64,000 bases of DNA from DAMCZI01 sp032095175 (GTDB lineage: Bacteria; Bacillota; Clostridia; Clostridiales; Caloramatoraceae). The number at the start of each line of letters is the position of its first letter. Position 1 is the stretch's first letter. The notes under the pieces were generated by a model. It was given only the letters and a program-made list of their open reading frames with translations, was not told the origin of the DNA and ran no database searches. The position numbers and the translations under genes were made by a program. The stretch covers positions 62,001 to 126,000 of the forward strand of contig DAMCZI010000005.1 in NCBI GenBank assembly GCA_032095175.1, in the 5' to 3' direction. Below, one piece after another: positions 15,492 to 24,716 of this stretch.

Positions 15492-16778
15492 ATGAAAAGA
15501 ATAATGGTTCAAGAGTTAAAAAATCATATTAACGAAGATGTCATAGTTAAAGGCTGGCTATACAGAATAAGAAAATTAAAATCAGTTACCTTTTTAATCT
15601 TAAGAGACAGAACTGGAATGGTTCAGTGCATCGCAAGCAATGAACTTTCAGACATAAAAGGATTGAAGCTTGAAACTGTTATTTCAATTACTGGTAAGGT
15701 CGTTCCTGGTAATAACTCCTACAACCCATTTGAAATTCAGGTTGAAGGTATTAATATTTTAAGCGAAGTAACAGAAGAACTCCCAATAGAAATAAACAAA
15801 AAAGATCTTGAAGTAAACCTAGATATAATGCTTAACAACAGGGTGTTAAGCTTAAGGCATGAAAAGAAAAATGCAATATTTATGATTCAAAATATAATAG
15901 TTGAGGCCTTTAGAGAATTTTTAAAGGGTGAAGGCTTTACTGAGATGTTTACACCTAAAATTGTATCAGAGGGTGCTGAGGGTGGAAGTGAAATCTTCCA
16001 TTTAAAATACTTTGAACAAAATGCATTTCTTACTCAAAGTCCACAGTTTTATAAGCAGATGATGGTTGCAGCAGGCTTTGAGAGAGTTTTTGAAATAGGT
16101 CATGCCTATAGAGCTGAAGAACACAATACCAATAGACATCTAAACGAATATGTTAGTATGGACTTGGAGATGGGCTTTATAGAAGGCTTTGAAGACATTA
16201 TGGATTTAGAAGAAGCTCTTATGAAGTATATATTAATAGAACTTGAAGAAAGGGGCGGCAAGTATCTAGAACTTTTAGAAGCTTCACTTCCTGTAATAAC
16301 AGACAGTATTCCAAGAATCAGGTTTAGTGAAGCATTAGATATATTAAATACTAATTATAACAAAAATCTCGTTGGTGACTTAGACCCTGAGGGTGAAAAA
16401 CTAATTTGCAGCTATGTTAAGGAAAAATACAACTCCGATTTTGTATTTCTAACCTACTACCCAAGGGAGAAAAGACCAATGTATACAATGCCCTATGGCG
16501 AAACCGAAACCGAGAGCTTTGACCTTCTATTCAAAGGAATAGAGATAACCACAGGAGGTCAAAGAATCCACAACTACGACATGCTAGTTAATAACATTAT
16601 CCACAAGGGATTAAACCCTAAAAATTATGAATACTACCTAAGCACCTTTAAATATGGTGTTCCTCCCCATGGTGGTCTTGCCATTGGACTCGAAAGGTTA
16701 ACCGCAATGATACTTGGATTAAACAACGTTAGAGAAACTTCCCTCTTCCCAAGGGACAGAACAAGACTACTTCCATAG
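15492..16778 (+). CDS. aspS: Aspartyl-tRNA synthetase, archaeal type (likely non-discriminating)
   Basis: 428 aa from the second ATG (MKRIMVQEL), which has AAAGGGG at proper distance; an ATG two codons earlier is an alternative. Class II synthetase: N-terminal OB fold binding the anticodon (VIVKGWLYRIRKLKSVTFLILRD), motif 2 region HAYRAEEHNTNRHLNEY, and motif 3 GLAIGLERLTAMILGLNNVRE with C-terminal LFPRDRTRLLP. The length and ending are those of archaeal-type AspRS, about 150 aa shorter than the bacterial type, which carries a GAD insertion. Such clostridial enzymes often charge both tRNA-Asp and tRNA-Asn. No gatCAB genes follow here. Controlled by the tandem T-box leader. Confidence 0.88.
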   Translation: MKRIMVQELKNHINEDVIVKGWLYRIRKLKSVTFLILRDRTGMVQCIASNELSDIKGLKLETVISITGKVVPGNNSYNPFEIQVEGINILSEVTEELPIEINKKDLEVNLDIMLNNRVLSLRHEKKNAIFMIQNIIVEAFREFLKGEGFTEMFTPKIVSEGAEGGSEIFHLKYFEQNAFLTQSPQFYKQMMVAAGFERVFEIGHAYRAEEHNTNRHLNEYVSMDLEMGFIEGFEDIMDLEEALMKYILIELEERGGKYLELLEASLPVITDSIPRIRFSEALDILNTNYNKNLVGDLDPEGEKLICSYVKEKYNSDFVFLTYYPREKRPMYTMPYGETETESFDLLFKGIEITTGGQRIHNYDMLVNNIIHKGLNPKNYEYYLSTFKYGVPPHGGLAIGLERLTAMILGLNNVRETSLFPRDRTRLLP

Positions 16779-16808
16779 GTATCATTTCATTTTAGTCTTG
16801 CAAAAAAC

Positions 16809-16853
16809 AGCATACAGGTAATACAGTTATATATCCTCTATTACCTGTATGCT
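16809..16853. terminator. Bidirectional terminator
   Basis: AGCATACAGGTAAT / ATTACCTGTATGCT, a 14-bp perfect stem between the convergent aspS and DUF2809 genes. Confidence 0.75.
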
Positions 16854-16855
16854 AG

Positions 16856-17266
16856 TTATTGCTTGTAACATCCTTTAATTACTTTTTCAATTATTACTCC
16901 AATCATAATTCCAGCCATGTAACATACCAAATCACTCCATAAAAATCCATACCCTAAAATCAATCCCAAAAGACGAGTTCTTCTGATTCCATCTATCCAT
17001 GGTGAATGATATAATTGGCTAAACTCTACAGTAAAGGAGAATATAACTGCTGCTATAGCAACCTTTAAGGATGACCAATTTTTAAATATAAAACCTATTC
17101 CTAAGAACACCATTAGAGCCCACAAAATATCTCCTGCATATAAGCCAAGCCATTTGGGAAGATAATTTGAGAATCTTCTTGAGCTTAATCCTAATAACAT
17201 TACCAAGATTATTGAAATACCATATACTATTCTATTACGTTTTTTTATTGCCAACTTATTTTTCAT
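16856..17266 (-). CDS. DUF2809 membrane protein
   Basis: 136 aa with four predicted membrane helices. DUF2809 landmarks are GDILWALMVFLGIGF, SFTVEFSQLYHSPWID and LGYGFLWSDLVCYMAGI. The function of the family is not established. It starts 18 bases after the CapA gene stops, with GAGGATAAT at ribosome-site distance, so the two are probably co-transcribed. Confidence 0.85.
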   Translation of the reverse strand: MKNKLAIKKRNRIVYGISIILVMLLGLSSRRFSNYLPKWLGLYAGDILWALMVFLGIGFIFKNWSSLKVAIAAVIFSFTVEFSQLYHSPWIDGIRRTRLLGLILGYGFLWSDLVCYMAGIMIGVIIEKVIKGCYKQ

Positions 17267-17284
17267 ATTATCCTCACTTAGCCT

Positions 17285-18319
17285 TCACTCTACTAAAGCC
17301 TTGTTATCATTAATATAAAATTGGGTATTCATTCTCTCTGAATAAAACTTTAATCTGTTTAAAACATAATCGGCCTCACTGCCATATACAGGTGTTGGCT
17401 GACAATCCTTTATTTTTACAGGAATTATCCTACAATCTACCATACCATTCTTTTTTATTTTTAAGTTAAGAATAATTGTCTCATCTGTTCCATTAGGTAT
17501 CTGCTTGTCAAATACAAAATTACCAAGGCTATAAAATACAAGCTTGTCTTTGTATTTCTCAACCCCTTGAAGCACATGGGGATGATGACCTATTACAACA
17601 TCACATCCACTATCAACAGACAAGTGAGCTATTTCCTTTTGAAAATCACTTGGGTAAAAGGAGTATTCATTCCCCCAGTGAAGGGTTACTATTAAAAAAT
17701 CACAATTATTCTTTGCTTTTCTAATGTTCTCCTTCATCAATTTTTGTTCAAGTCTTGCAGTATCTGGTTTTGCATCAGAATATGTAAATCCTTCTGCAGG
17801 AAACATATTATATCCTAAAAAGCCTATCTTGACTCCATTTTTATTAATAAACAAGGGGGTATTAGCATCCTTTTTGTCCTTACCTGCACCTACTGTTTGG
17901 ATGGATGAACTATTCAATACCTTTATTGTATTTATCAATCCATCTCTACCATAATCCATAACATGGTTGTTTGCAAGATTCAAAACATTGTATCCTGCTC
18001 TTTTCAGTGCATCTGCATTCTCTACATCACCCTTGAATATTAAATCCCTTCTTTTTAATACATAAGTGCCCTTATCAATTAAAGGACACTCCAAATTACC
18101 AACTGCAATATCTGATTTTTTTAATATATCCTTTATCTTAATGTAAGGATAATCAATACCCTTATTGATAAGCTTATCTCTTACCCCTCTATCTAGTAGT
18201 ATATCTCCTGTAAAGGAAATTGTTATATCCTTTTTTATGCTGCTACTTATAATAATTGCTGCAGCTGCTCCAATAATAATAAAAATTATCGCAATAATTT
18301 TCCTCATATTAACATTCAT
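17285..18319 (-). CDS. CapA-family (PGA_cap) metallophosphatase-like protein
   Basis: 344 aa. An N-terminal membrane anchor (about residues 6-26) precedes an extracytoplasmic CapA domain. Landmarks are ISFTGDILLDRGV, DIAVGNLECPLI, NLANNHVMDYGRDGL, TLHWGNEY and DVVIGHHPHVLQGVE, a calcineurin-like metal site. Founding members take part in polyglutamate capsule synthesis, but isolated copies like this one have no known substrate, and no capB or capC is present. The start is uncertain by four codons: a GAGAGG site lies too close to the first ATG and rather far from the second. Confidence 0.85.
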   Translation of the reverse strand: MNVNMRKIIAIIFIIIGAAAAIIISSSIKKDITISFTGDILLDRGVRDKLINKGIDYPYIKIKDILKKSDIAVGNLECPLIDKGTYVLKRRDLIFKGDVENADALKRAGYNVLNLANNHVMDYGRDGLINTIKVLNSSSIQTVGAGKDKKDANTPLFINKNGVKIGFLGYNMFPAEGFTYSDAKPDTARLEQKLMKENIRKAKNNCDFLIVTLHWGNEYSFYPSDFQKEIAHLSVDSGCDVVIGHHPHVLQGVEKYKDKLVFYSLGNFVFDKQIPNGTDETIILNLKIKKNGMVDCRIIPVKIKDCQPTPVYGSEADYVLNRLKFYSERMNTQFYINDNKALVE

Positions 18320-18385
18320 TCCTCTCAGGTGATACCCTACAATTTCTATCTCTAGGCAACAGGTACTTGTGCGTTGGAAGGTAAT

Positions 18386-18466
18386 AGGTACTTGAGTTTT
18401 GAGCTATTTATGTAAGATGATTATTAAATCATAGTTTTTACTAAATAACTCAAAACTCAAGTGCCT
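18386..18466 (-). terminator. Long hairpin downstream of the DUF3160 gene
   Basis: 25-bp arms starting AGGTACTTGAGTTTTGAG (18386) and ending CTCAAAACTCAAGTGCCT (18466) with two mismatches that would be G-U in RNA, around a loop of about 30 bases. It occupies most of the 18320-18524 gap. It could terminate the DUF3160 transcript; it is longer than a minimal terminator. Confidence 0.5.
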
Positions 18467-18524
18467 GCTGCCGTCCTACACACCTCAACTACCCGTTACC
18501 CATATATATCATGCCTAATCTTTC

Positions 18525-20756
18525 TTAACAACCCGAGCTGTATTGTCCCTGTGGAGCAGGTGCATCACTTTTCTTTCCCTTTATAAAGCTTTTTGTCCAA
18601 CTAGGCTGCACTGGTTGTTTGTTCTCTTTTATACTCTTTTGCCATTCTTCATCTGTTAATCTTGATTTGCTTTGGAATTCATAATAACTGAACACTGCAC
18701 CTCTTGTCAGATATAGCTTCCCTCCAATTGGAACAACAACAAATATTTCAGCTGCCGGTCCTACTCCAACCTCAAGATATCCTCCTTCTGAGAATCTATT
18801 TGGTGCTATGGTATGAACATCAGCAATAACTGCCATATTCTTATCAGTTTCAGATGTAATTTCATACCACCTCATTCCATCCCCAGCACAGGAGCTTGTA
18901 AGATACTCAAGCATTCCTCCATATGTTAAAAGTTGATTATATTCTGTATCTGTCAACTCCTCATTTCTCAACTCCTTTATAGAGCAGTTTATAAGGAACT
19001 GGAGTAAATCTTCAAAGCTGACCATTTTACTTTTCATTTCCTCTGTTATTATATCCTTCTTAGTAAGGTTCTCCCTTGAATACTTGGTCAGCCATAATAA
19101 CCTTTCATATGCTTCTATATTCGGCTCCACATATCCCTTAATCTTAGGAGGCTCATACCCTCCTCCGCATTCTACACCACTTTGCTTTCCATAAAGTATA
19201 GTGTCATGCCTCAATTCAGCCCAGCTTCCAAGGGCAGTGTTTATGGATTTATCCTGCCATGCATTGTTAGCCATAAAGGATGGATATCCCTCGCCAAATA
19301 CCCTTGTAAAGGATTTAAGTACCCATAACCATCCATAGTACATGTTTGAGCGCCATGTTGTATCCGACAATTCTCTAAATTTATTCTTCAGCTCTTCAAA
19401 TTTTTCAATATATTTAGGCCATTTCTTTTTAACCTCACTTGTAGTAGTTCTAATGTCATATGCTCTCTCTGAACCTAATACACCCATTACATCAAGTCCT
19501 GATGGTATTGGCCATGTTAATGGTTCTACCAGCTCTTGAATAATCTCTGAATCAGGAATGTATCTCTGACCCATTAGCCTAAACTGCTTACCAACAGGTG
19601 TAGTAACATCGGTATACTTGGCAACTATTTTAGGCTCAGGAAGCTTTTCCGCCTCAGCATATAATTTTTCAATTTTTTCAGGATCATTTAACTTATTTAT
19701 ATCAGGCTCTTTACCATATACATTTACTAAAAGCTCCTTATAATGATATAAATTCAAGTCATCTGTTTTTCCAACATAGAACACTGTGGGATTATATATT
19801 TTTTCCCAAAGGCTTATATCCTGTTCTTTATCGTTTTGTATATAAATGCTGTAGGTTAAGAGCAGTGCCTGAAGTGTCTGCTCTATATTTCTTTCCTTTT
19901 CCTTTTTATATAATGGGAAAGGTGCTGTACCATACCACATCATTGCTTTAAAATACTTCTTCAAATCATCATTTCTTGTGTAATGTCCTCTAGGCTTGAA
20001 TTGACTATAATCAAGCTGGTATGGGAATATTACAGATTGTGCAAAGCCTCCTTCTCCTGAAACAAGCTCCATTTCCTTATCTCCCATTTCCTTTGCTTCT
20101 GCTGGAATATCATTTGGCAAAGTATTTCCCAGCAAAACCTGTGACACATAGAAATATGCTATATTTTTAGCAGCAATATTTTTCATATCAGCATTTTCTA
20201 TTTTATTATACAGGTAAATTGATTTGTTAAGCATATCATCTGTAAAAGTCTTAAGTATTCCTATAAGCTTTTCATTTTCAAGTGTTCTTAAGGAATAATC
20301 ATAGAATACATGATATACCTGAAGAACAGAATCTGTACTTATAAAACTTGGTGCCTTGAGATAATCATTGTTTTCATAAATATAAAACAGCTGTTCTTCC
20401 TTTGTTGGTACTACTAAAAATCCATTTTTCTCAATTAATTTTCTTTGTTCACTTGTAAATTTTCCAAATTGATTTGGATTTACAACATTCGAAAGACTAG
20501 CCGATACTTTATATGGTTTTACCTTTGCTTCAAAATCAACTGGTGTAAAGGGTACATTTACTTCATTAGTACTGGTATCATATGTGAATAATGGTTTCCC
20601 ATACTTCTCCTTTGGTAATGACGAATTATCCTGCGTTTGACCTGTTTGCTTAATTTCAGCATTATCTTTTTTTGTGCCGCATCCAGGTGCAAATGCCATA
20701 AATGCAGCAATACAGGTTAAGCATAAAAAAGCGGACATACATCTCTTTCCAAACAC
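18525..20756 (-). CDS. DUF3160 lipoprotein
   Basis: 743 aa from a GTG start with GGGAGG nine bases upstream. Signal peptide with lipobox FAPGC (Cys26), so it is anchored on the outer face of the membrane. After a charged linker the DUF3160 domain fills the rest, with the landmark SFISTDSVLQVYHVFYDYSLRTLE. The C-terminal part (AVIADVHTIAPNRFSEGGYLEVGVG) is typical of the family. Molecular function is unknown. Single gene, probably its own transcript. Confidence 0.85.
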   Translation of the reverse strand: MFGKRCMSAFLCLTCIAAFMAFAPGCGTKKDNAEIKQTGQTQDNSSLPKEKYGKPLFTYDTSTNEVNVPFTPVDFEAKVKPYKVSASLSNVVNPNQFGKFTSEQRKLIEKNGFLVVPTKEEQLFYIYENNDYLKAPSFISTDSVLQVYHVFYDYSLRTLENEKLIGILKTFTDDMLNKSIYLYNKIENADMKNIAAKNIAYFYVSQVLLGNTLPNDIPAEAKEMGDKEMELVSGEGGFAQSVIFPYQLDYSQFKPRGHYTRNDDLKKYFKAMMWYGTAPFPLYKKEKERNIEQTLQALLLTYSIYIQNDKEQDISLWEKIYNPTVFYVGKTDDLNLYHYKELLVNVYGKEPDINKLNDPEKIEKLYAEAEKLPEPKIVAKYTDVTTPVGKQFRLMGQRYIPDSEIIQELVEPLTWPIPSGLDVMGVLGSERAYDIRTTTSEVKKKWPKYIEKFEELKNKFRELSDTTWRSNMYYGWLWVLKSFTRVFGEGYPSFMANNAWQDKSINTALGSWAELRHDTILYGKQSGVECGGGYEPPKIKGYVEPNIEAYERLLWLTKYSRENLTKKDIITEEMKSKMVSFEDLLQFLINCSIKELRNEELTDTEYNQLLTYGGMLEYLTSSCAGDGMRWYEITSETDKNMAVIADVHTIAPNRFSEGGYLEVGVGPAAEIFVVVPIGGKLYLTRGAVFSYYEFQSKSRLTDEEWQKSIKENKQPVQPSWTKSFIKGKKSDAPAPQGQYSSGC

Positions 20757-20776
20757 GTAAATAAACCTCCCTTTTA

Positions 20777-20935
20777 AGGCACATTAAAAAAATAAATGAG
20801 TCAGATTGCGAAGTAATTTTGATTATTTTCTAGGCACTCAATCACGAGCATACTAACTGTATGTAAGTGATTGAGTAACAACGAAAATAATCAAAAGGAC
20901 GAGTAAGATGACTTATTTATTTTTTTAATGTGCCT
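20777..20935. repeat. Family A palindromic element, copy 2
   Basis: Ends AGGCACATTAAAAAAATAAA...GAGTCA and TGACTTATTTATTTTTTTAA...TGTGCCT. Inside are further nested arms (TTTTGATTATTTTC / GAAAATAATCAAAA and CACTCAATCAC / GTGATTGAGT). Its end sequences match those of the 2479 copy in pattern. It is followed 12 bases later by a family B element. Confidence 0.65.
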
Positions 20936-20947
20936 AACTATATTGAA

Positions 20948-21066
20948 CTATATATTTCGCATAAATGATTTTACATTTTTAAAAATCATTTATGCGAAAT
21001 ATTTTCCTAAATTCATATAACGCAATAAATACCTTAATGTGAAATCTTTATTGCATTATATATAAT
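20948..21066. repeat. Family B palindromic element, copy 4
   Basis: TATTTCGCATAAATGATTTTA / AAAATCATTTATGCGAAATA, then the second small hairpin ATATAACGCAATA / TATTGCATTATAT. The loop of the first hairpin is shorter than in copies 2 and 3 (CATTT only). Confidence 0.7.
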
Positions 21067-21077
21067 AATTACCACTG

Positions 21078-22058
21078 CTATTTTGTATTAAACACAGCAA
21101 GCTTGTTGTTTTCATAAATGAAATCTAGCTGTTTCCATTTATTTTTTCCCTTAATCCTCGCAGAAATGTTCAGTTTCAAAGTATTATCCCTGTATACATA
21201 CAAATCAGCTATATCTGTATAACTTTCACTCCCACCTATTGCTTCAAATCCAAAGCCCTTCCATTTATATGAATTCAATGCTTTTCTGCCATCCTGTAGT
21301 ACTTCAACAGCAACTATCTCATCCATTTTATCGTTATCTATATCGCAGAATACATAATCCTCAAATGGTCTTGAAAGCCTGGAGCCCAACCATTTTGGAG
21401 ATACTTCCTTTCCATCCCAATTGTAAATGAATGGCCTTCTCGAAAGTACTGAATGGAATTTTGCAGTTTTATATACTCCAATAGAAATCTCCTTAATCCC
21501 ATCTCCATCCACATCAGCTGTTTGAACCTTCCATGGATTTAGTTCTTTAAAGGATTGCCTAAAGATTTCCTTTAATTTATTATCATATGAATATATAATT
21601 AGCTCATCACCATACTCTTCATTCTTATTTCCTGTAAGTATAAGAATTTCAGGTGTATCCCCACCATTTAAATTAGAAGCACATCCGCTTATTATTTCTT
21701 TTCCTCTATCAGTATCCCCATAGCTGTATCGTATTTTCCCTTGAAAATCATAAAACTTTATACTATCATTCTCTAAAATATAGAATAGCTTATTGTTTTC
21801 ATCAATCATTCCTGCATTTATAAACTTTCCTTTTTCAATATTTATTATATGTGTATCAAAAATTGAGCTTCCTGACTTAAAGCCTGTAATATTCAAATTA
21901 GGAAACTTACAAATAAAGAAATATTGATTACTTCTTACAAAATATCTTTTAAATTGTCCATTTCTTTTGAAATACAGATTTGTCATACTAAAGACAGCTA
22001 TAATCAATATAAATATTGATATAAGAATAATGTGTTTGTATTTTTTGATCTGTTTCAT
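21078..22058 (-). CDS. Membrane-anchored protein, possible VCBS/FG-GAP-like repeats
   Basis: 326 aa from ATG MKQIKKYKHI with GAGAGG eight bases upstream. One N-terminal membrane segment (about residues 8-28), then a beta-rich extracytoplasmic region. Acidic motifs VQTADVDGDGIKEISIG and VFCDIDNDKMDEIVAVE resemble the calcium-binding loops of FG-GAP/VCBS beta-propeller repeats. Overall it resembles uncharacterised Firmicutes surface proteins; function unknown. The promoter would lie in the A+T-rich 22059-22410. Confidence 0.75.
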   Translation of the reverse strand: MKQIKKYKHIILISIFILIIAVFSMTNLYFKRNGQFKRYFVRSNQYFFICKFPNLNITGFKSGSSIFDTHIINIEKGKFINAGMIDENNKLFYILENDSIKFYDFQGKIRYSYGDTDRGKEIISGCASNLNGGDTPEILILTGNKNEEYGDELIIYSYDNKLKEIFRQSFKELNPWKVQTADVDGDGIKEISIGVYKTAKFHSVLSRRPFIYNWDGKEVSPKWLGSRLSRPFEDYVFCDIDNDKMDEIVAVEVLQDGRKALNSYKWKGFGFEAIGGSESYTDIADLYVYRDNTLKLNISARIKGKNKWKQLDFIYENNKLAVFNTK

Positions 22059-22413
22059 ATAAATTACCTCTCTAACCATTATTATACACCACAGCAAAGA
22101 AAATGACATTATCAAAATTCCTACTCAACAAATACCTATCATTTTTAGCACAACATAATATTTTAAATCGTTATATCAATACATATAATAAGATATTAGT
22201 ATATTTAATAAGATAATTGATATAAAATTAATGCCTATGAATAATTCAGGTATATTTGATTAAAACAGGTCATAATTAAAGATTGGAATAATATATAAAC
22301 AAGTGTATAGTATAAATATAGGATATGGTTATCATTACTATGTGTGAGGGGATGATATTCTACGTTACGAGGTACATTTTAACCTATGATGTCCAATATC
22401 ATTTACTAATGAT

Positions 22414-22513
22414 ACTATATACAAAACAATGAAATTCCCTACATTCCGTCTACTCAAATAGCTCTGCAAAACTATTTGGACCAAATGTAATAGAATTTTA
22501 TCTTGTATATAGT
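22414..22513 (+). repeat. Family I palindromic element, copy 4 (shortened)
   Basis: Arms ACTATATACAA / TTGTATATAGT surround AATTCCCTACATTCCG, ATAGCTCTGC and CCAAATGTAATAGAATTTTA. The central GGTTCGACTCTAGGATGTTT block of copies 1 and 2 is mostly missing. It lies about 45 bases upstream of the SPFH gene. The preceding 22116-22413 holds no gene I can support. Confidence 0.6.
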
Positions 22514-22558
22514 AAAACTCAAGATGTTTTATTTTATAAATTTATGGGAGGGAGATCT

Positions 22559-24592
22559 ATGGGAACAGAAATAATTGTGCTTCTGGGTGTATTAGGCTTT
22601 TTAATTTTTATATGGGTTATAGGCTTTAGAGTTATTCCAAGTAATAAAATTGGAATTGTTGAAAAATGGTGGTCACCAAGAGGTTCCCTTAATGAGCAGA
22701 TATTAGCCCTTAAAGGGGAAGCAGGCTACCAACCAGAGGTTTTAAGAGGAGGTATACATTTTAGAACTCCGTTAATGTACAAAATTCATAAATGTTCTCT
22801 TGTAACAATACCCCAAGGGCAGATTGCATATGTATTCTCGAGGGATGGAAAACCCCTTGAACCAACACAGACCCTTGGAAGAATTGTACCTGAGAGCAAT
22901 AACTTTCAAAACGTACGTGCATTCCTTGAGAATGGAGGACAGAAAGGCCCTCAAAGGGGTATCATCCGTGAAGGTACTTATGCATTTAATCTTGCACAAT
23001 TTATTATAATTACTGAAGATAAGATATATTATCTACCAATGGGCACAAAGGCTGAGGAAATGGCAATAATAAAGATGGCGGAGATTCTAAAGGAGAGAGG
23101 CGGTTTCAAACCTATTATTATAAAGGGTGCTGATGACAAGGTAGGTATTGTTACAGTACATGACGGTCCTTCACTTAACAGAGATGACATAATTGCACCA
23201 ACCGTTGGAGATGATTCCGCTCAATACGAAACATACCACAATAACTTCCAGGATCCAGAAAAATTCTTAAAAGCCGGAGGCTATAGAGGTAGACAGCATC
23301 AGGTTTTAGTTGAGGGTACTTATTTTATAAACAGATTGTTCGCAACTGCTGAATTGATTGATAAAACTATAATAGATGTTGGATATGTAGGAGTTGTTGT
23401 ATCATATATTGGACCTAAGGGAGTAGATTCAACAGGTGAGGAATACAAACACGGAGAACTTGTTGAAAATGGCTACAGGGGTGTTTGGAGACAGCCTTTA
23501 ATGCCAGGCAAGTATGCATTTAATAACTACTCAGGAAAAATTATTAAAGTTCCAACAACTAATATTATATTAAAATGGATAAGCAATCAGAGTGGAAATC
23601 ATAGATTTGATGAGAATTTAAAGGAAGTAAGTCTAATTACAAAGGACGCCTTTGAGCCATCACTACCCCTATCGGTAGTTATGCATATAGATTATAGAAA
23701 AGCTCCTCTTGTAATACAAAGATTCGGAGATATAAAGATGCTTGTTGACCAAACTCTTGACCCAATGGTTTCTGCATACTTTAAGAATATAGGGCAAACT
23801 AAAACCTTGATTCAATTAATACAGGAAAGAAATGAAATACAAGATACAGCTTCCAGGGAAATGAAGGCTAAATTTGAGCATTACAATCTCGAGCTTGAGG
23901 AAGTGTTGATAGGAACTCCTTCATCTTCTGAAAATGATAATAAGATCGAGTTCATTCTTGCCCAGTTAAGAGAAAGACAGATAGCAATGGAAAAAATAGA
24001 AACCTATTCACAACAGAAAAAAGCTGCAGAAAAGGAAAAGGAATTAAGAGAATCCGAATCAAAGGCAGCACAGCAGAAATACTTGACAGAATCTGAGATA
24101 AACATTGAAATTCAAAGCAACCAAGGTAAGGCAGAATTTCAAAGATCCCTTCAGGAAGCTTCTAAAATTAAAGCTATTGCAGAAGCTGAAGCTGAAAGGG
24201 AGGCTAGAGTTGGTATAGGTAAAGCTATTGCAATCGAGGAACAGGTAAGAGCATACGGCGGACCGCAGTATCAGGTAACTCAGGATATAATGAACAAGTT
24301 TACAAGTGCAGTTGAAAAGGCTAAGATTGATATAGTTCCAAAGACTGTTATAAGCATGGGCTCAGGAGAAGGTTCAGGAGGAATGGCTAATGCCTTTGAA
24401 ATGCTTCTTAGTCTTTTAATAGGAGAAAAGCTTGGGGTTAAAGTAGGAGAAATTGATGATAAAGAACAGAATGAAAAGGTTAAAGCTGTTAAAGAATCCA
24501 TATTGAAGGCAATGGACAGCAAAGAGGTAAATGAAATAAGCATGGATGCAGAAACACATTCCCAGGCAGCACCATCAGTTGAATCTAAATAA
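22559..24592 (+). CDS. SPFH/band 7 (flotillin-like) membrane scaffold protein
   Basis: 677 aa from ATG MGTEIIVLLG, with GGGAGGGAG seven bases upstream. One membrane segment at residues 4-21, then the SPFH region, and a long coiled coil (about residues 470-560) rich in Glu/Lys/Ala with the flotillin-type AIAEAEAEREARVGIGKA. The C-terminal tail has a GSGEGSGG linker and an acidic end. It is expected to form oligomeric membrane microdomain scaffolds facing the cytoplasm. It is longer than typical FloT (about 500 aa) because of extra N-terminal repeats such as GGQKGPQRGIIREGTYAFN and GGYRGRQHQVLVEGTYF. No NfeD partner is adjacent. Confidence 0.88.
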   Translation: MGTEIIVLLGVLGFLIFIWVIGFRVIPSNKIGIVEKWWSPRGSLNEQILALKGEAGYQPEVLRGGIHFRTPLMYKIHKCSLVTIPQGQIAYVFSRDGKPLEPTQTLGRIVPESNNFQNVRAFLENGGQKGPQRGIIREGTYAFNLAQFIIITEDKIYYLPMGTKAEEMAIIKMAEILKERGGFKPIIIKGADDKVGIVTVHDGPSLNRDDIIAPTVGDDSAQYETYHNNFQDPEKFLKAGGYRGRQHQVLVEGTYFINRLFATAELIDKTIIDVGYVGVVVSYIGPKGVDSTGEEYKHGELVENGYRGVWRQPLMPGKYAFNNYSGKIIKVPTTNIILKWISNQSGNHRFDENLKEVSLITKDAFEPSLPLSVVMHIDYRKAPLVIQRFGDIKMLVDQTLDPMVSAYFKNIGQTKTLIQLIQERNEIQDTASREMKAKFEHYNLELEEVLIGTPSSSENDNKIEFILAQLRERQIAMEKIETYSQQKKAAEKEKELRESESKAAQQKYLTESEINIEIQSNQGKAEFQRSLQEASKIKAIAEAEAEREARVGIGKAIAIEEQVRAYGGPQYQVTQDIMNKFTSAVEKAKIDIVPKTVISMGSGEGSGGMANAFEMLLSLLIGEKLGVKVGEIDDKEQNEKVKAVKESILKAMDSKEVNEISMDAETHSQAAPSVESK

Positions 24593-24629
24593 CAAAAGGA
24601 ACTGATGAAGAAAGTACCAATCACATAAC

Positions 24630-24680
24630 AAGTGGCAAGCTGGATGTCCCTAAGTTATCAGGGTATCCAACTTGCCACTT
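24630..24680. terminator. Bidirectional terminator between SPFH and MATE genes
   Basis: AAGTGGCAAGCTGGATGTCCC / GGGTATCCAACTTGCCACTT, a near-perfect 20-bp stem between convergent genes. The sequence AAGTTGGATA...GGCAAGT recurs in the terminators near 40459 and 63161. Confidence 0.75.
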
Positions 24681-24716
24681 TGCCATGTAACTGGCACTAT
24701 ATTCATAAGGAATGCA

